DNA from: an uncultured Collinsella sp.
GTDB taxonomy: Bacteria; Actinomycetota; Coriobacteriia; Coriobacteriales; Coriobacteriaceae
NCBI GenBank assembly: GCA_902470805.1
Contig: CABRHX010000018.1
Location: 1-45,079 of the forward strand
Direction: 5' to 3'
Length of the DNA stretch: 45,079 bases
A program made the translations under genes and the position numbers. A model generated the notes under the pieces. The model made no database searches and was not told the origin of the DNA. It saw only the letters and a program-made list of their open reading frames with translations. Positions 25,120 through 33,100 of this stretch are shown here, in pieces (the first letter of the stretch is position 1; each line of letters starts with the position of its first letter).

Positions 25120-25138
25120 ATAGGACAACATAGAACGA
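25120..25138. promoter_or_regulatory. Putative regulator C operator, site 2
   Basis: ATAGGACAACATAGAACGA, 62 nt after the start of site 1 and 54 nt before the SIS gene. It partly overlaps the likely promoter (CTATAAAT at 25114). Confidence 0.65.
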
Positions 25139-25192
25139 CAGCAGGTACGAGCTGTCGTCGTTCAAAGCCGCCCCACAAGGAGGAGCATCAGC

Positions 25193-26161
25193 ATGAACGC
25201 ACATGATCTGGTTCAGGAAATCATCGAGCGCAAGGGCAAGATCGAGAACGTCTTTTGGATCGCCTGCGGCGGTTCGATGATCGACCTGATGCCGGCCAAC
25301 GAACTGCTCAAGCGTGAGGCCACCACGTTTACCTCGACGGTCTACACGGCGCGCGAGTTTTGCCTGATGGCTCCCAAGAGTCTTGGCGAGAAGTCGCTCG
25401 TCATCGCCTGCAGCCACAGCGGCAACACGCAGGAGGTCGTCGACGGCTGCGAGATGGCGCTGGCCGCCGGTGCCGAGGTCATTGCCCTTACCGACTGCGA
25501 GGGCTCAAAGATCGACAACGGCAAGTGGACTACCTGGGTCTATCCGTGGGGTGAGGGTGTGTCGCAGGCCGAGGTGCCGCAGGGCATCGGCGCTCTGATC
25601 GCCGCCGAGTTGCTCGACCAGCAGGAAGGCTACGAGGCACTCGCCGACATGTATGAGGGCCTCAAGCAGATGGATGCGCTGCTGCCCGCCGCCCGTGAGA
25701 AGGTCAACGCCGAGCTGGGCGCCCGCTTTGCCGAGCTCTGCCAGCAGCACAAGTTCTTCTATATCCTGGGCTCCGGCCCCAACTTTAGTCAGACCTATGC
25801 CATGGCGATCTGCTCGCTCATGGAGATGCAGTGGCAGCACTGCTGCTACATCCACTCCGGCGAGTATTTCCACGGTCCTTTCGAGGCTACCGAGCCCGGC
25901 GTGTTCTACTTTGTGCAGCTCGGATCGGGCGAGTGCCGCCCCATGGAGGAGCGCGCTCTTGCGTTCCTCAACACGCACACCGACACGATCATGGTGCTCG
26001 ATGCGCTCGAGTACGGCGTGGGCGACGTGCCTGCCAGCGTGCGTTCGTACCTGGAACCGATCTTCTTCTACAACATGAGCTGCGAGCTGCGTGCCGCTCG
26101 CGGCAAGGTATTCGACCACAGCCCCGAGGTTCGTCGCTACATGGGTATCGAGCAGTACTAG
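25193..26161 (+). CDS. SIS-domain fructosamine deglycase-like protein (paralogue 3)
   Basis: 322 aa from ATG 25193, with AAGGAGGAG upstream. FWIACGGSMIDLMPANELL and LVIACSHSGNTQEVVDGC are the N-terminal SIS loops and SGEYFHGPFEAT the FrlB-type signature; the ending EVRRYMGIEQY parallels the other two. HSGNT is the classic SIS phosphate loop, closer to standard sugar isomerases than LGGST or MRGTK in the paralogues. Being under a separate regulator suggests a different substrate, for example fructoselysine against glucoselysine or another fructosamine. No transporter is adjacent, so it probably relies on the PTS at 15187 or one outside the window. Confidence 0.87.
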   Translation: MNAHDLVQEIIERKGKIENVFWIACGGSMIDLMPANELLKREATTFTSTVYTAREFCLMAPKSLGEKSLVIACSHSGNTQEVVDGCEMALAAGAEVIALTDCEGSKIDNGKWTTWVYPWGEGVSQAEVPQGIGALIAAELLDQQEGYEALADMYEGLKQMDALLPAAREKVNAELGARFAELCQQHKFFYILGSGPNFSQTYAMAICSLMEMQWQHCCYIHSGEYFHGPFEATEPGVFYFVQLGSGECRPMEERALAFLNTHTDTIMVLDALEYGVGDVPASVRSYLEPIFFYNMSCELRAARGKVFDHSPEVRRYMGIEQY

Positions 26162-26213
26162 GTAACGGGAAAAGCATTAACCTTCGATTCGCAAGCGGGC
26201 CACATGAGTCAAA

Positions 26214-26251
26214 AAGCGGGCCGCGCCGGGGATTTCCGGCGCGGCCCGCTT
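26214..26251. terminator. Bidirectional terminator between SIS paralogue 3 and the dehydrogenase
   Basis: A 16-bp perfect stem (26214-26229 with 26236-26251). On the minus strand it is followed by TTT, giving TTTTT with the stem end, so it suits the dehydrogenase best; it also serves the plus strand. Confidence 0.88.
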
Positions 26252-26292
26252 AGTATCGCGCATAGATTCGCAAGGTTGCGGTAGCCAGCGGC

Positions 26293-27270
26293 CTACTTTG
26301 CGTCGTAGGCCTCGGCGTCCCACCAGTCGAGCTGGGCGATGTTGTCGCGGATGTGCTGGCAGCTCTTGTGGAAGCCCTCGAGCTCGTGCTCGGACAGGTC
26401 CAGCGTGTAGACCTCCTCGACGCCCTCGGCACCGATCGCGCACGGCAGGGAGGTGAAGATGCCCTCCTCGCCATACTGGCCGGTCATAAGCGTGGAGGCG
26501 GAAAGCACGGCGTGCTCGTTGTGAAGCACAGCGGCGCAGACGCGCGCGGCGGAGTTGGCGACGGCGTACTCGGTGCACTGCTTGCCCTGGTAGGTCACAT
26601 AGCCGCCCTTGCGTGCAAGCTCCTCGACCTCCATGTGGTCGAAGGCGTACTTGTCGGGGTTCTCGGCCTGAAGCTCGTTAAGGCTCTTGCCGGCGATGGT
26701 CGCGGCCTTAAAGGCTGCCAGTTGGCTAAAGCCATGCTCGCCGATCATGTAGGCGTCGATGGACTTGGGGCTCACGCCGACCTTCTTGGAGATCTCGGTG
26801 CGCAGGCGGGCGGAGTCCAGGCCGCAGCCCGAGCCGATGATCTTCTTGGGATTGTAGCCGGTCAGGTGCCACAACTCGGTGCACACGACGTCGCAGGGGT
26901 TGGAGATGCTCACGAAGATGCCGTCAAAGCCGGCGTCGACGATGCGCTTGGCAAAGGTGCGGGCGGCATCGGTGGTAAAGAACAGCTCGCCGTCACGGTT
27001 GCCGGCGGCCAGCGCGACCTTGCCGGCGGCGTTGACGATAACGTCGCAGCAGGCCAGCTCCTCGTAGTGGTCGTAGCAGTTGACGATCTTGGTGTTGTAC
27101 GGGACAAACGAAAGGGAGTCGCGCAGGTCCTGGACCTCTGACGTCACCTTGGCCTCGTTGATATCGCACAGGTACAGCTCATCGGCAATGCCCTGCATAA
27201 GTAGGCTGTTGGCGACATGTGCTCCTACGTGGCCCTGGCCGACCACACCGATCTTACGCGTCTGGTACAT
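26293..27270 (-). CDS. Lactate/malate dehydrogenase family, L-2-hydroxyacid dehydrogenase
   Basis: 325 aa from ATG 27270, with GAAAGGA 8 nt upstream; the frame continues to 27714 but that part overlaps non-coding sequence. The Rossmann motif IGVVGQGHVGAHVA binds NAD. DLRDSLSF, SNPCDVV, LDSARLR and IGEHGFSQ (catalytic His) mark the lactate dehydrogenase/L-2-hydroxyisocaproate dehydrogenase group. It interconverts a 2-oxoacid and an L-2-hydroxyacid with NADH, as in lactate formation during fermentation. The substrate loop is not decisive, so lactate against branched hydroxyacids stays open. It is a single-gene unit. Confidence 0.88.
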   Translation of the reverse strand: MYQTRKIGVVGQGHVGAHVANSLLMQGIADELYLCDINEAKVTSEVQDLRDSLSFVPYNTKIVNCYDHYEELACCDVIVNAAGKVALAAGNRDGELFFTTDAARTFAKRIVDAGFDGIFVSISNPCDVVCTELWHLTGYNPKKIIGSGCGLDSARLRTEISKKVGVSPKSIDAYMIGEHGFSQLAAFKAATIAGKSLNELQAENPDKYAFDHMEVEELARKGGYVTYQGKQCTEYAVANSAARVCAAVLHNEHAVLSASTLMTGQYGEEGIFTSLPCAIGAEGVEEVYTLDLSEHELEGFHKSCQHIRDNIAQLDWWDAEAYDAK

Positions 27271-27347
27271 ATATGTATCCTTTCGGCCGAGTTTTTCGCG
27301 TCGAACCATTGTAGCTTCCTGCCGCCACTTTGCCAGGCTAAAGCGCC

Positions 27348-27365
27348 GTAGATTTTTGGGACATG
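27348..27365. repeat. GTAGATTTTTGGGACATG repeat, partial copy
   Basis: 18 nt identical to the complement of 30085-30102. The right arm (ATCTCTAC) is imperfect, so the hairpin here is degenerate. Confidence 0.6.
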
Positions 27366-27481
27366 CCTTAATCTCTACTTTTGGAGTGATTTGGGCCGCT
27401 GACGGCATCGCTGGGCGATGCGCTCGCGCGGATGGGGCCGGTCGTTGTACCATAGCTGCAACTGACTCGTAAGGAGCATCC

Positions 27482-28408
27482 ATGCCCATTCGCATTCCCG
27501 ACGCCCTCCCTGCCGCCGCGCAGCTCGAGAGCGAGAACATCTTTGTCATGACCGAGTACCGCGCGCTGCACCAGGACATCCGTCCGCTGCGCGTGCTCAT
27601 CCTCAACCTCATGCCCACCAAGATCGCCACCGAGACGCAGATCATGCGTAAGCTCTCCAACACGCCGCTGCAGGTGGAGGTGGACCTGCTGCGCACTAAG
27701 ACGCACGAGGCCACGCACGTGAGCGCCGGCCACCTGGAGACGTTTTACCGCACGTTCGACGACATCCGCGACATCCACTACGACGGCCTGATCATCACGG
27801 GCGCGCCGGTGGAGCAGATGCCGTTCGAGGAGGTCGACTACTGGCCCGAGCTCTGCCAGATCATGGATTGGTCCACCACGCACGTGCACTCTACGCTGCA
27901 CATTTGTTGGGGCGCGCAGGCCGGCCTGTACCATCATTACGGTATCCAGAAGCACGACCTGCCGGCAAAGGCGAGTGGCGTGTTTGAGCATTATCTGGTG
28001 AAGCCGCAAAGCCCGCTGGTTCGCGGCTTTGACGACCGTTTCTATGCCGTGCATTCGCGCAACACCGATGTGCGCCGCGAGGACGTGGAGGCCGAGCCGC
28101 AGCTTGAGGTCGTGGCCGTGTCCGACGAGGTGGGCCTGTACATCGTCAAGTCGACCGACAGCCGCCGCTTCTTTGTATTTGGCCACCCCGAGTACGATAC
28201 CGACACGTTGCGTCTGGAGTACGAGCGCGACGTTAAGCGCGGGCTCAACCCTCAGGTGCCGGCGCATTACTTCCCGAATGACGACCCCACCGCCGAGCCG
28301 CGCAACGTCTGGCGCAGCCAGGCTCAGCTGTTCTACACCAACTGGCTCAACTACTACGTCTACCAGACCACGCCCTACGACCTGGCCCGCGCCGGCGAGG
28401 AGCACTAG
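27482..28408 (+). CDS. metA: Homoserine O-acetyltransferase (MetA type)
   Basis: 308 aa from ATG 27482, with AAGGAG upstream. First committed step of methionine synthesis. LILNLMPTKIATETQ, the catalytic Cys142 in HICWGAQAG and FGHPEYDTDTL are MetA signatures. Position 111 is Glu (ITGAPVEQMPFEEV); in this family Glu111 goes with acetyl-CoA and Gly111, as in E. coli, with succinyl-CoA, so the enzyme should be an acetyltransferase despite the usual succinyltransferase label. It converges on the next gene with 23 nt between and no terminator. No other met genes are nearby. Confidence 0.94.
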   Translation: MPIRIPDALPAAAQLESENIFVMTEYRALHQDIRPLRVLILNLMPTKIATETQIMRKLSNTPLQVEVDLLRTKTHEATHVSAGHLETFYRTFDDIRDIHYDGLIITGAPVEQMPFEEVDYWPELCQIMDWSTTHVHSTLHICWGAQAGLYHHYGIQKHDLPAKASGVFEHYLVKPQSPLVRGFDDRFYAVHSRNTDVRREDVEAEPQLEVVAVSDEVGLYIVKSTDSRRFFVFGHPEYDTDTLRLEYERDVKRGLNPQVPAHYFPNDDPTAEPRNVWRSQAQLFYTNWLNYYVYQTTPYDLARAGEEH

Positions 28409-28431
28409 GCCGTCGGGATGTGCGTCAGCCG

Positions 28432-29028
28432 TTAGGCGCTGATGATGTGGGGTAGCGGCAGGTCGTGGGCGTCGGTGGGAACGTGGTCGACACGCTGCTC
28501 GTCAAAGGCGATGCCGATGATTTGGCATGCGGGCGAGAGCATGGGCAGGTAGCGGTCATAGCAGCCGCCGCCGTAGCCCAGGCGCGCGCCGGCGCGGTCG
28601 AAGGCTACGAGTGGCACGACGACCATGTCGAGGGCCTCGGCAGACACGATGGGGAAGCGGTCGCTGTCGATGTCCATGGCCGCGAAGGCCCGCGTGGGGT
28701 GGGCGATAAACGGAGCCGCGGACGCATCGCCGCCGGCAACTGCCCGCATGCACATGCGCTGGCCACAAGCTGCGGCGTCTGTTGCCGAGAGTATGCACGG
28801 ATAGGCCACGCGCCAGCCGCGTTTGGCGGCCGCTGCGGCAAACGCGGCAGGATCGACTTCGGAACCCATCGCGGCATAGGCGGCAACGGTGTGCGGCGTC
28901 GCGGCATCCAAGCGATCCAACAGCTCAACAAGCCGCGCACAGATAACGGCGGACTTCGCCGCCCGCACATCCAAATCGAGATCGTCGCGCCGAGCAATCA
29001 TTGCCCGCCGCAACTCAGCCTTGTCCAT
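28432..29028 (-). CDS. 5-formyltetrahydrofolate cyclo-ligase
   Basis: 198 aa from ATG 29028, with GAGGAGG 5 nt upstream; an in-frame start at 29055 lies in a repeat. It converts 5-formyl-THF to 5,10-methenyl-THF using ATP. MDKAELRRAMIARRDDL is the N-terminal pattern, AYAAMGSEVDP and AYPCI follow, and DMVVVPLVAFDRAGARLGYGGGCYDRYLP is the diagnostic motif. Length is normal. It is apparently monocistronic, next to a GGGACAG palindrome. Confidence 0.92.
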   Translation of the reverse strand: MDKAELRRAMIARRDDLDLDVRAAKSAVICARLVELLDRLDAATPHTVAAYAAMGSEVDPAAFAAAAAKRGWRVAYPCILSATDAAACGQRMCMRAVAGGDASAAPFIAHPTRAFAAMDIDSDRFPIVSAEALDMVVVPLVAFDRAGARLGYGGGCYDRYLPMLSPACQIIGIAFDEQRVDHVPTDAHDLPLPHIISA

Positions 29029-29044
29029 CCCAGCCTCCTCTAGC

Positions 29045-29097
29045 AAACCTGCCAAAAAGGGACAGGTTTATTTTGGCGGGTTTTATCTGGGCAAACG
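29045..29097. repeat. GGGACAG-loop palindromic repeat with CGTTTGCCCAGATAAAAC tail
   Basis: Arms AAACCTGCCAAAA (29045-29057) and TTTTGGCGGGTTTT (29071-29084) surround GGGACAGG. The adjoining 29085-29097 and hairpin together match 21126-21177 in reverse. The 19-mer 29059-29077 also equals 11748-11766. Confidence 0.75.
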
Positions 29098-29137
29098 TCG
29101 AAGCCGCCACAAAGGCGCCCTGTGTGGCGGCTTCGAC
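29097..29137 (-). terminator. Terminator-like hairpin after hicB
   Basis: A 15-bp perfect stem (29097-29111 with 29123-29137) just past the hicB stop. It is followed on the minus strand by TTTGCCC rather than a clean T-run. Confidence 0.7.
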
Positions 29138-29149
29138 TCGACGTTGGCT

Positions 29150-29479
29150 TCACAGCGCCGCAGCGATCGCTTCAGTCACAAACTTATTGAGTGACTCACC
29201 CTTCTTTGCCGCTGCCAGCGCTGCTTGCTTGTGGAGCTCAGAGCCCGTTCTTACGTTGAACGAGCCCTTAAAAGCCCGCTCGGGTTCCTTGCCCTTCTCG
29301 GCGCAAAACTCAAGGTAATCGTCGACGGCGTCGTGGAAGCATTGCTCCACTTCTTCAGCCGTGGAGCCTTCAAATACGATTGCGTCCCTAATGCCGGCGA
29401 CCATACCTGTTAGCACATGCTGTTCGGCATTGAACTCGACCGGGGCGAAATAACCTTTGTATGCCAAAACGTTACTCAT
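29150..29479 (-). CDS. hicB: HicB family antitoxin
   Basis: 109 aa from ATG 29479, chosen because GGAGGT lies 7-8 nt before it; the in-frame ATG 29494 has none. The N-terminal partially RNase H-like HicB fold shows in YKGYFAPVEFNAEQHVLTGMV and DAIVFEGSTAEEVEQCFHDAVDDYLEFC. The C-terminus (RTGSELHKQAALAAAKKGESLNKFVTEAI) is a ribbon-helix-helix DNA-binding segment. It overlaps the hicA stop by 8 bp. It should block HicA and repress the pair through the palindrome at 29750-29770. Confidence 0.9.
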   Translation of the reverse strand: MSNVLAYKGYFAPVEFNAEQHVLTGMVAGIRDAIVFEGSTAEEVEQCFHDAVDDYLEFCAEKGKEPERAFKGSFNVRTGSELHKQAALAAAKKGESLNKFVTEAIAAAL

Positions 29480-29735
29480 GACTACCTCCGACATCTTGCA
29501 GAAAGCGAACGATGTTTCGAATGGTCCCCGCTGTCAATTCGTCAGATGGATGAGGCGCGTGCATTACGAACATCCTGCCATCTGATGGCCTGTAGAAGCG
29601 AACGCGCGATCCGGATGTCTTGCCTTTGCTGTCCATTTCAAAGCCATATGAAGCCATGACTTTTAAAAAATCCGCATACCGATAAGTTGAAGGGCAGCTA
29701 AACAGTTGGGCGATGAGTTTATCGGATCGAGTCAT
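29472..29735 (-). CDS. hicA: HicA family mRNA interferase toxin
   Basis: 87 aa, with GTGAGGCGGG before ATG 29735. HicA toxins have a double-stranded-RNA-binding-like fold and cleave translated mRNA. SGSRVRFYRPSDGRMFVMHAPHPSDELTAGTIRNIVRFL contains the conserved G-S-R/H region, with His in MHAPHP as the likely catalytic residue. It is a little longer at the N-terminus than the shortest HicA proteins. It is the first gene of hicAB, in the usual toxin-then-antitoxin order. Confidence 0.88.
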   Translation of the reverse strand: MTRSDKLIAQLFSCPSTYRYADFLKVMASYGFEMDSKGKTSGSRVRFYRPSDGRMFVMHAPHPSDELTAGTIRNIVRFLQDVGGSHE

Positions 29736-29749
29736 CCCGCCTCACATTC

Positions 29750-29787
29750 TGCAACTATATTCTAGTTGCAATTTCAGGTCGTTGCAA
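29750..29787 (-). promoter_or_regulatory. hicAB promoter with palindromic operator on the -10
   Basis: On the minus strand, TTGCAA (29782-29787) and TAGAAT (29759-29764) are spaced by 17 nt. TGCAACTA (29750-29757) and TAGTTGCA (29763-29770) form an 8-bp palindrome covering the -10, a natural HicB operator. Confidence 0.7.
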
Positions 29788-29798
29788 GCACCTCTACT

Positions 29799-29830
29799 AT
29801 AGAACATGTGTGCGTATAGAACAAGTGTTC
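29799..29830. promoter_or_regulatory. ATAGAACA direct repeat and GAACAAGTGTTC palindrome upstream of hicAB
   Basis: ATAGAACA occurs at 29799-29806 and 29816-29823, the half-site also seen at the regulator C operator but with 17-nt spacing. GAACAAGTGTTC (29819-29830) has the GAAC-N4-GTTC form of Gram-positive LexA boxes. Neither role is shown. Confidence 0.4.
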
Positions 29831-29902
29831 GAATCACCACTGAGAATGGGGACAGGCATCTTTGTGGTGGTCTGTGCTGTGGAGTGGGCGTCTGCGGCAG
29901 TT

Positions 29903-30040
29903 CGTCTCGATCTGTAACAGTAACTCGGCAAAATTGGACCTAGATGTTACAGATTGAGACAAAGGGCCGGCGTCATCCGGAAACGTCTCGATTTGTAACA
30001 TCTGGAGCCAATATTGCCGCCTTAGCGTTACAGATCGAGA
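29903..30040. repeat. Two tandem copies of a palindromic module (CGTCTCGATCTGTAAC arms)
   Basis: Copy 1: CGTCTCGATCTGTAAC (29903-29918) against GTTACAGATTGAGAC (29946-29960). Copy 2: CGTCTCGATTTGTAAC (29984-29999) against GTTACAGATCGAGA (30027-30040). The modules repeat every 81 bp. The 375-nt gap holding them has no ORF. Confidence 0.8.
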
Positions 30041-30067
30041 TAAATCGGCAGACTGCGGCAAAAGAAA

Positions 30068-30106
30068 AAGGTAGATTTTCGGTCATGTCCCAAAAATCTA
30101 CCTTTG
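30068..30106 (-). terminator. Terminator of the M16 peptidase gene (GGGACA-loop palindrome)
   Basis: AAAGGTAGATTTT (30068-30080) pairs perfectly with AAAATCTACCTTT (30094-30106), 13 bp, 4 nt past the gene's stop. On the minus strand TTCTTTT follows. The loop carries the same sequence as the repeat at 27348. Confidence 0.85.
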
Positions 30107-30110
30107 TGCG

Positions 30111-33100
30111 TTAGCCCAACAGGTCGACTACGGTGAAGCCGGCGTTGCTCTTGGCGATGACGTCTCGGCCGCCAAAGACGCAGGTGGGCGACTCGGCTGC
30201 GATGCGCGTCACGTCGGCGCCGAGCGAGCGCAGCTTACCGGGCGTGGCGGCGAGCATCTGGGCGCGGCGCTCCTCGCGTGCATGTGGATCGAGCCCGGCC
30301 AGGTAGGTCGTGTTGCGGCGCTTGGTGAGCGCGTACGGCTTCACCGGCGCGTCCATGCCGCTCACGCAGCTCACGATAAAGCCCTCAAAGGCGGCCTCGT
30401 CGGGCTCAAAGCTGCCGAGCCATTCACCTGCGCGCGCCACGCGCTCAATCGAGGGGTCGATTGCCGGGTCGCGGTAGGTGTAGAACGCCGCCTGGCGCTC
30501 GCCGGCTGCGCGGAATCCGCAGCCGTACGCGCCGCCCTTCACGCGAATCTCGTTCCACAGGTAATCGTAGGAGAGCGCGTTGGCAGCCACGGCCCAAGCG
30601 CCTGTCACGTCAATGCCCAGGCGACGCGGATCGCACGCACGCGCGGCAAAGCAGATGTCGCTGGGGATCACGAAAGCCTCGTGGCGGTCGCACGGCGCCG
30701 GCACCGCGAGCGCGTCGCGGCCGGCACCATCGCCCGCATCCAGCCCCAGGTCGCCCGCGGCATCCCAGTACGCGTCAAAGTCCTCGTCGCTGCCGGTAAA
30801 GCTCGCCATGCAGCCATCGGCCACAAAGATGCGCTCCGCCAGCTCGGCAAGCTCGGTACGCAGCCCGTCCACGCGCTCGTCAAAGTGCTCGAGCAAATCG
30901 CGCAGGAACAGATAGAAATCAACGCCCGAAAGCTGCTCGCGCACCACGGCCGAAGGCGAGCTGTAGCTCATCGCGCGACCGAGTGCCGCCGAGTGGCCGT
31001 TGTTGATAAAGCCCTGCTCAAGCCCAATGCGAATCTGCGTGAGCACGTCGCGCATGCGGTCGGCGTCGGCGTCTGCCAAAAGCGTGCTCGACCATACCTC
31101 GCGCGGCAGACTCGCCAGCGCATCGATCTTCTCGGACAGGGCGCCGGCGCTCACCAGCAGGTAGGGGCGCACGCCGTCCACTTCGGGCTGCGTCATGACT
31201 TCGGTCGTAAAGCTCAAAAAGCCGAGCTTGCCAGCGAGCAAGTTGTCGAGTTCCTCGGCCGAGTGCTCGCGCGTGGGCAGCTGCTTAAGCAGGCGGCAGA
31301 GCAGTGTCACATAGGGCAGGTCCTCAAACGCGACGCAGCTCAGGTCGAAATACTGCATGGCGTAGGCCAGACGGTTGGTGGGGATGCCGTGGCGCAGACA
31401 GGGGATGGGCGCGGTCGTGTCCACAACCAGCGGCGGCTCGGGACGCGCCTCGCCAATGTCGGATACACGCAGGCGCGGCAGCGTGGCCTTGTCCTCGGGC
31501 GTGTCCTCGGCCTCCTGCGCGGCACGCAGCGCGGCCGTGCGCTCGACCACGTCGGCCAGCTCGGCATCGGTCATGGCGTCGCGCTTGGTAGCCAGCTCGG
31601 CAGCTTCGGCGCTCTCCGCACCCTCGGCAGCGTCTACCGGAACCAACTCGACCAGCGCCATGTGATCGTTCTGGAGCACGAGCTCGCGCAGAAGGTCCTC
31701 AAAGTAGCTGCCGTCCAGCTCGCCACGCAGCTCCTCGTACACCGGGCCGTACTTGAGCGCCAGCGTCGCGGCGTCGTCATCGTAGAGCCAAGTGCTCAGC
31801 GCGTCGCACGCAATGGCCACGCCATCGGCGATGCCATAGTCGCGCTGGCGCAGGTCGTATTCGTTGCTGCTGATGATAGCTTCCAGGCGCTCGCGCGGAA
31901 CGCCGTGCTCGCACAGGTCGCGGCAGGCGTCCTGGAATACGCGACGCAGCTCGCGCGCCACGCCGGGCTGCGCGTTCTGCAGCATGATGAGCTCGTAGGG
32001 CTGCAGGCTCTCGGCCGCGGTGTAGCTCACCACGTTGCCGCCCAGGCCGGCGGCCAGAATGGCCTTCTTAACTGGTGCCTCGTTGGAGCCCAGCAGTGCC
32101 TCGAACAGGATGTCCGCCGCGATTGTGCGCTTGCGGTCGAGCGCGCTGCCCAACACCAGGCCCAGGCCCACCAAGGCGTTCTCGGGCGTGGTGGCCATCT
32201 CGACACGCTTATACTCGCAGGTCACGGGCGTCTGCGCATCCAGCGGATTGGGCGCCAGCGTGGACGGGTCCTCGCCGGCGGCAACGGCTGCGTCCATGCG
32301 CCGACTTGCGGCACTCGGCTGCGACAGATAGCGCTCGTCCAAAAAGGCCAGGGCGCGGTCCACGTCCAGGTCGCCGTAGAGCGTGATGTAGGAGTTGGAA
32401 GGATTGTAGTGGCGCGCGTGCGTGTTCAGGAACTGCTCGTAGGTGAGCGCGGGAATCGCGCGCGGGTCGCCGCCGCTCTCGTGCGCATAGGCGGTGTCGG
32501 GATAGAGCGCGGCGTTGACGGCGTCGTCCAGCACGCTCATGGGATCGGATAGCGCACCCTTCATCTCGTTGAATACCACGCCGTTATAGCGCAGCGTGCC
32601 CTCGCGCAGGCTCGCGGAGCTGCCGTCGCCCTCGCCCTCGGCGCCCTCCGGCAGGTCCAGCTCGTAGTGCCAGCCCTCCTGCTCAAAAATGGTCGGCTTG
32701 GTGTAGATGGCTGGGTTGAACACCGCGTCCAGATACACGTCCATCAGGTTGTACAGGTCCTGTTCGTTGGTGGTGGCAACGGGGTAGATGGTCTTGTCGG
32801 GGTAGGTCATGGCGTTGAGGAACGTCTGCATGGAGCTCTTGATCAGGTCGACAAACGGCTCCTTGACGGGGAATTTGGCCGATCCGCACAGCACCGAGTG
32901 CTCAAGAATATGGAACACGCCGGTGGAATCGGCCGGCGGCGTCTTAAAGCCAATGGCAAAGGCCTTGTTTTCGTCGTCGCACGCCAGGTACAGCAGACGA
33001 GCGCCCGAGGCAGTGTGTCGCAGCACGTAAGCGTCCGAGTCGAGCTCGGGCACGGTCTCGCGGCGCTCGACGGCAAAGCCGTGGCAGGTAGTGCCGGGCA

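Noticed and set aside
27271..27714. N-terminal extension of the dehydrogenase by 148 codons
   Set aside because: The Rossmann motif begins 6 residues after ATG 27270, which has a ribosome site; the extension overlaps metA.
27482..28408. Homoserine O-succinyltransferase label
   Set aside because: Glu rather than Gly at position 111 points to acetyl-CoA.
29903..30040. CRISPR array
   Set aside because: The repeats alternate in orientation and are only four, with unequal spacing; no cas genes are present.
30282..32552. 756-codon open frame on the plus strand
   Set aside because: Antisense to the M16 peptidase, whose zinc motif and length are clear; composition is that of a shadow frame.
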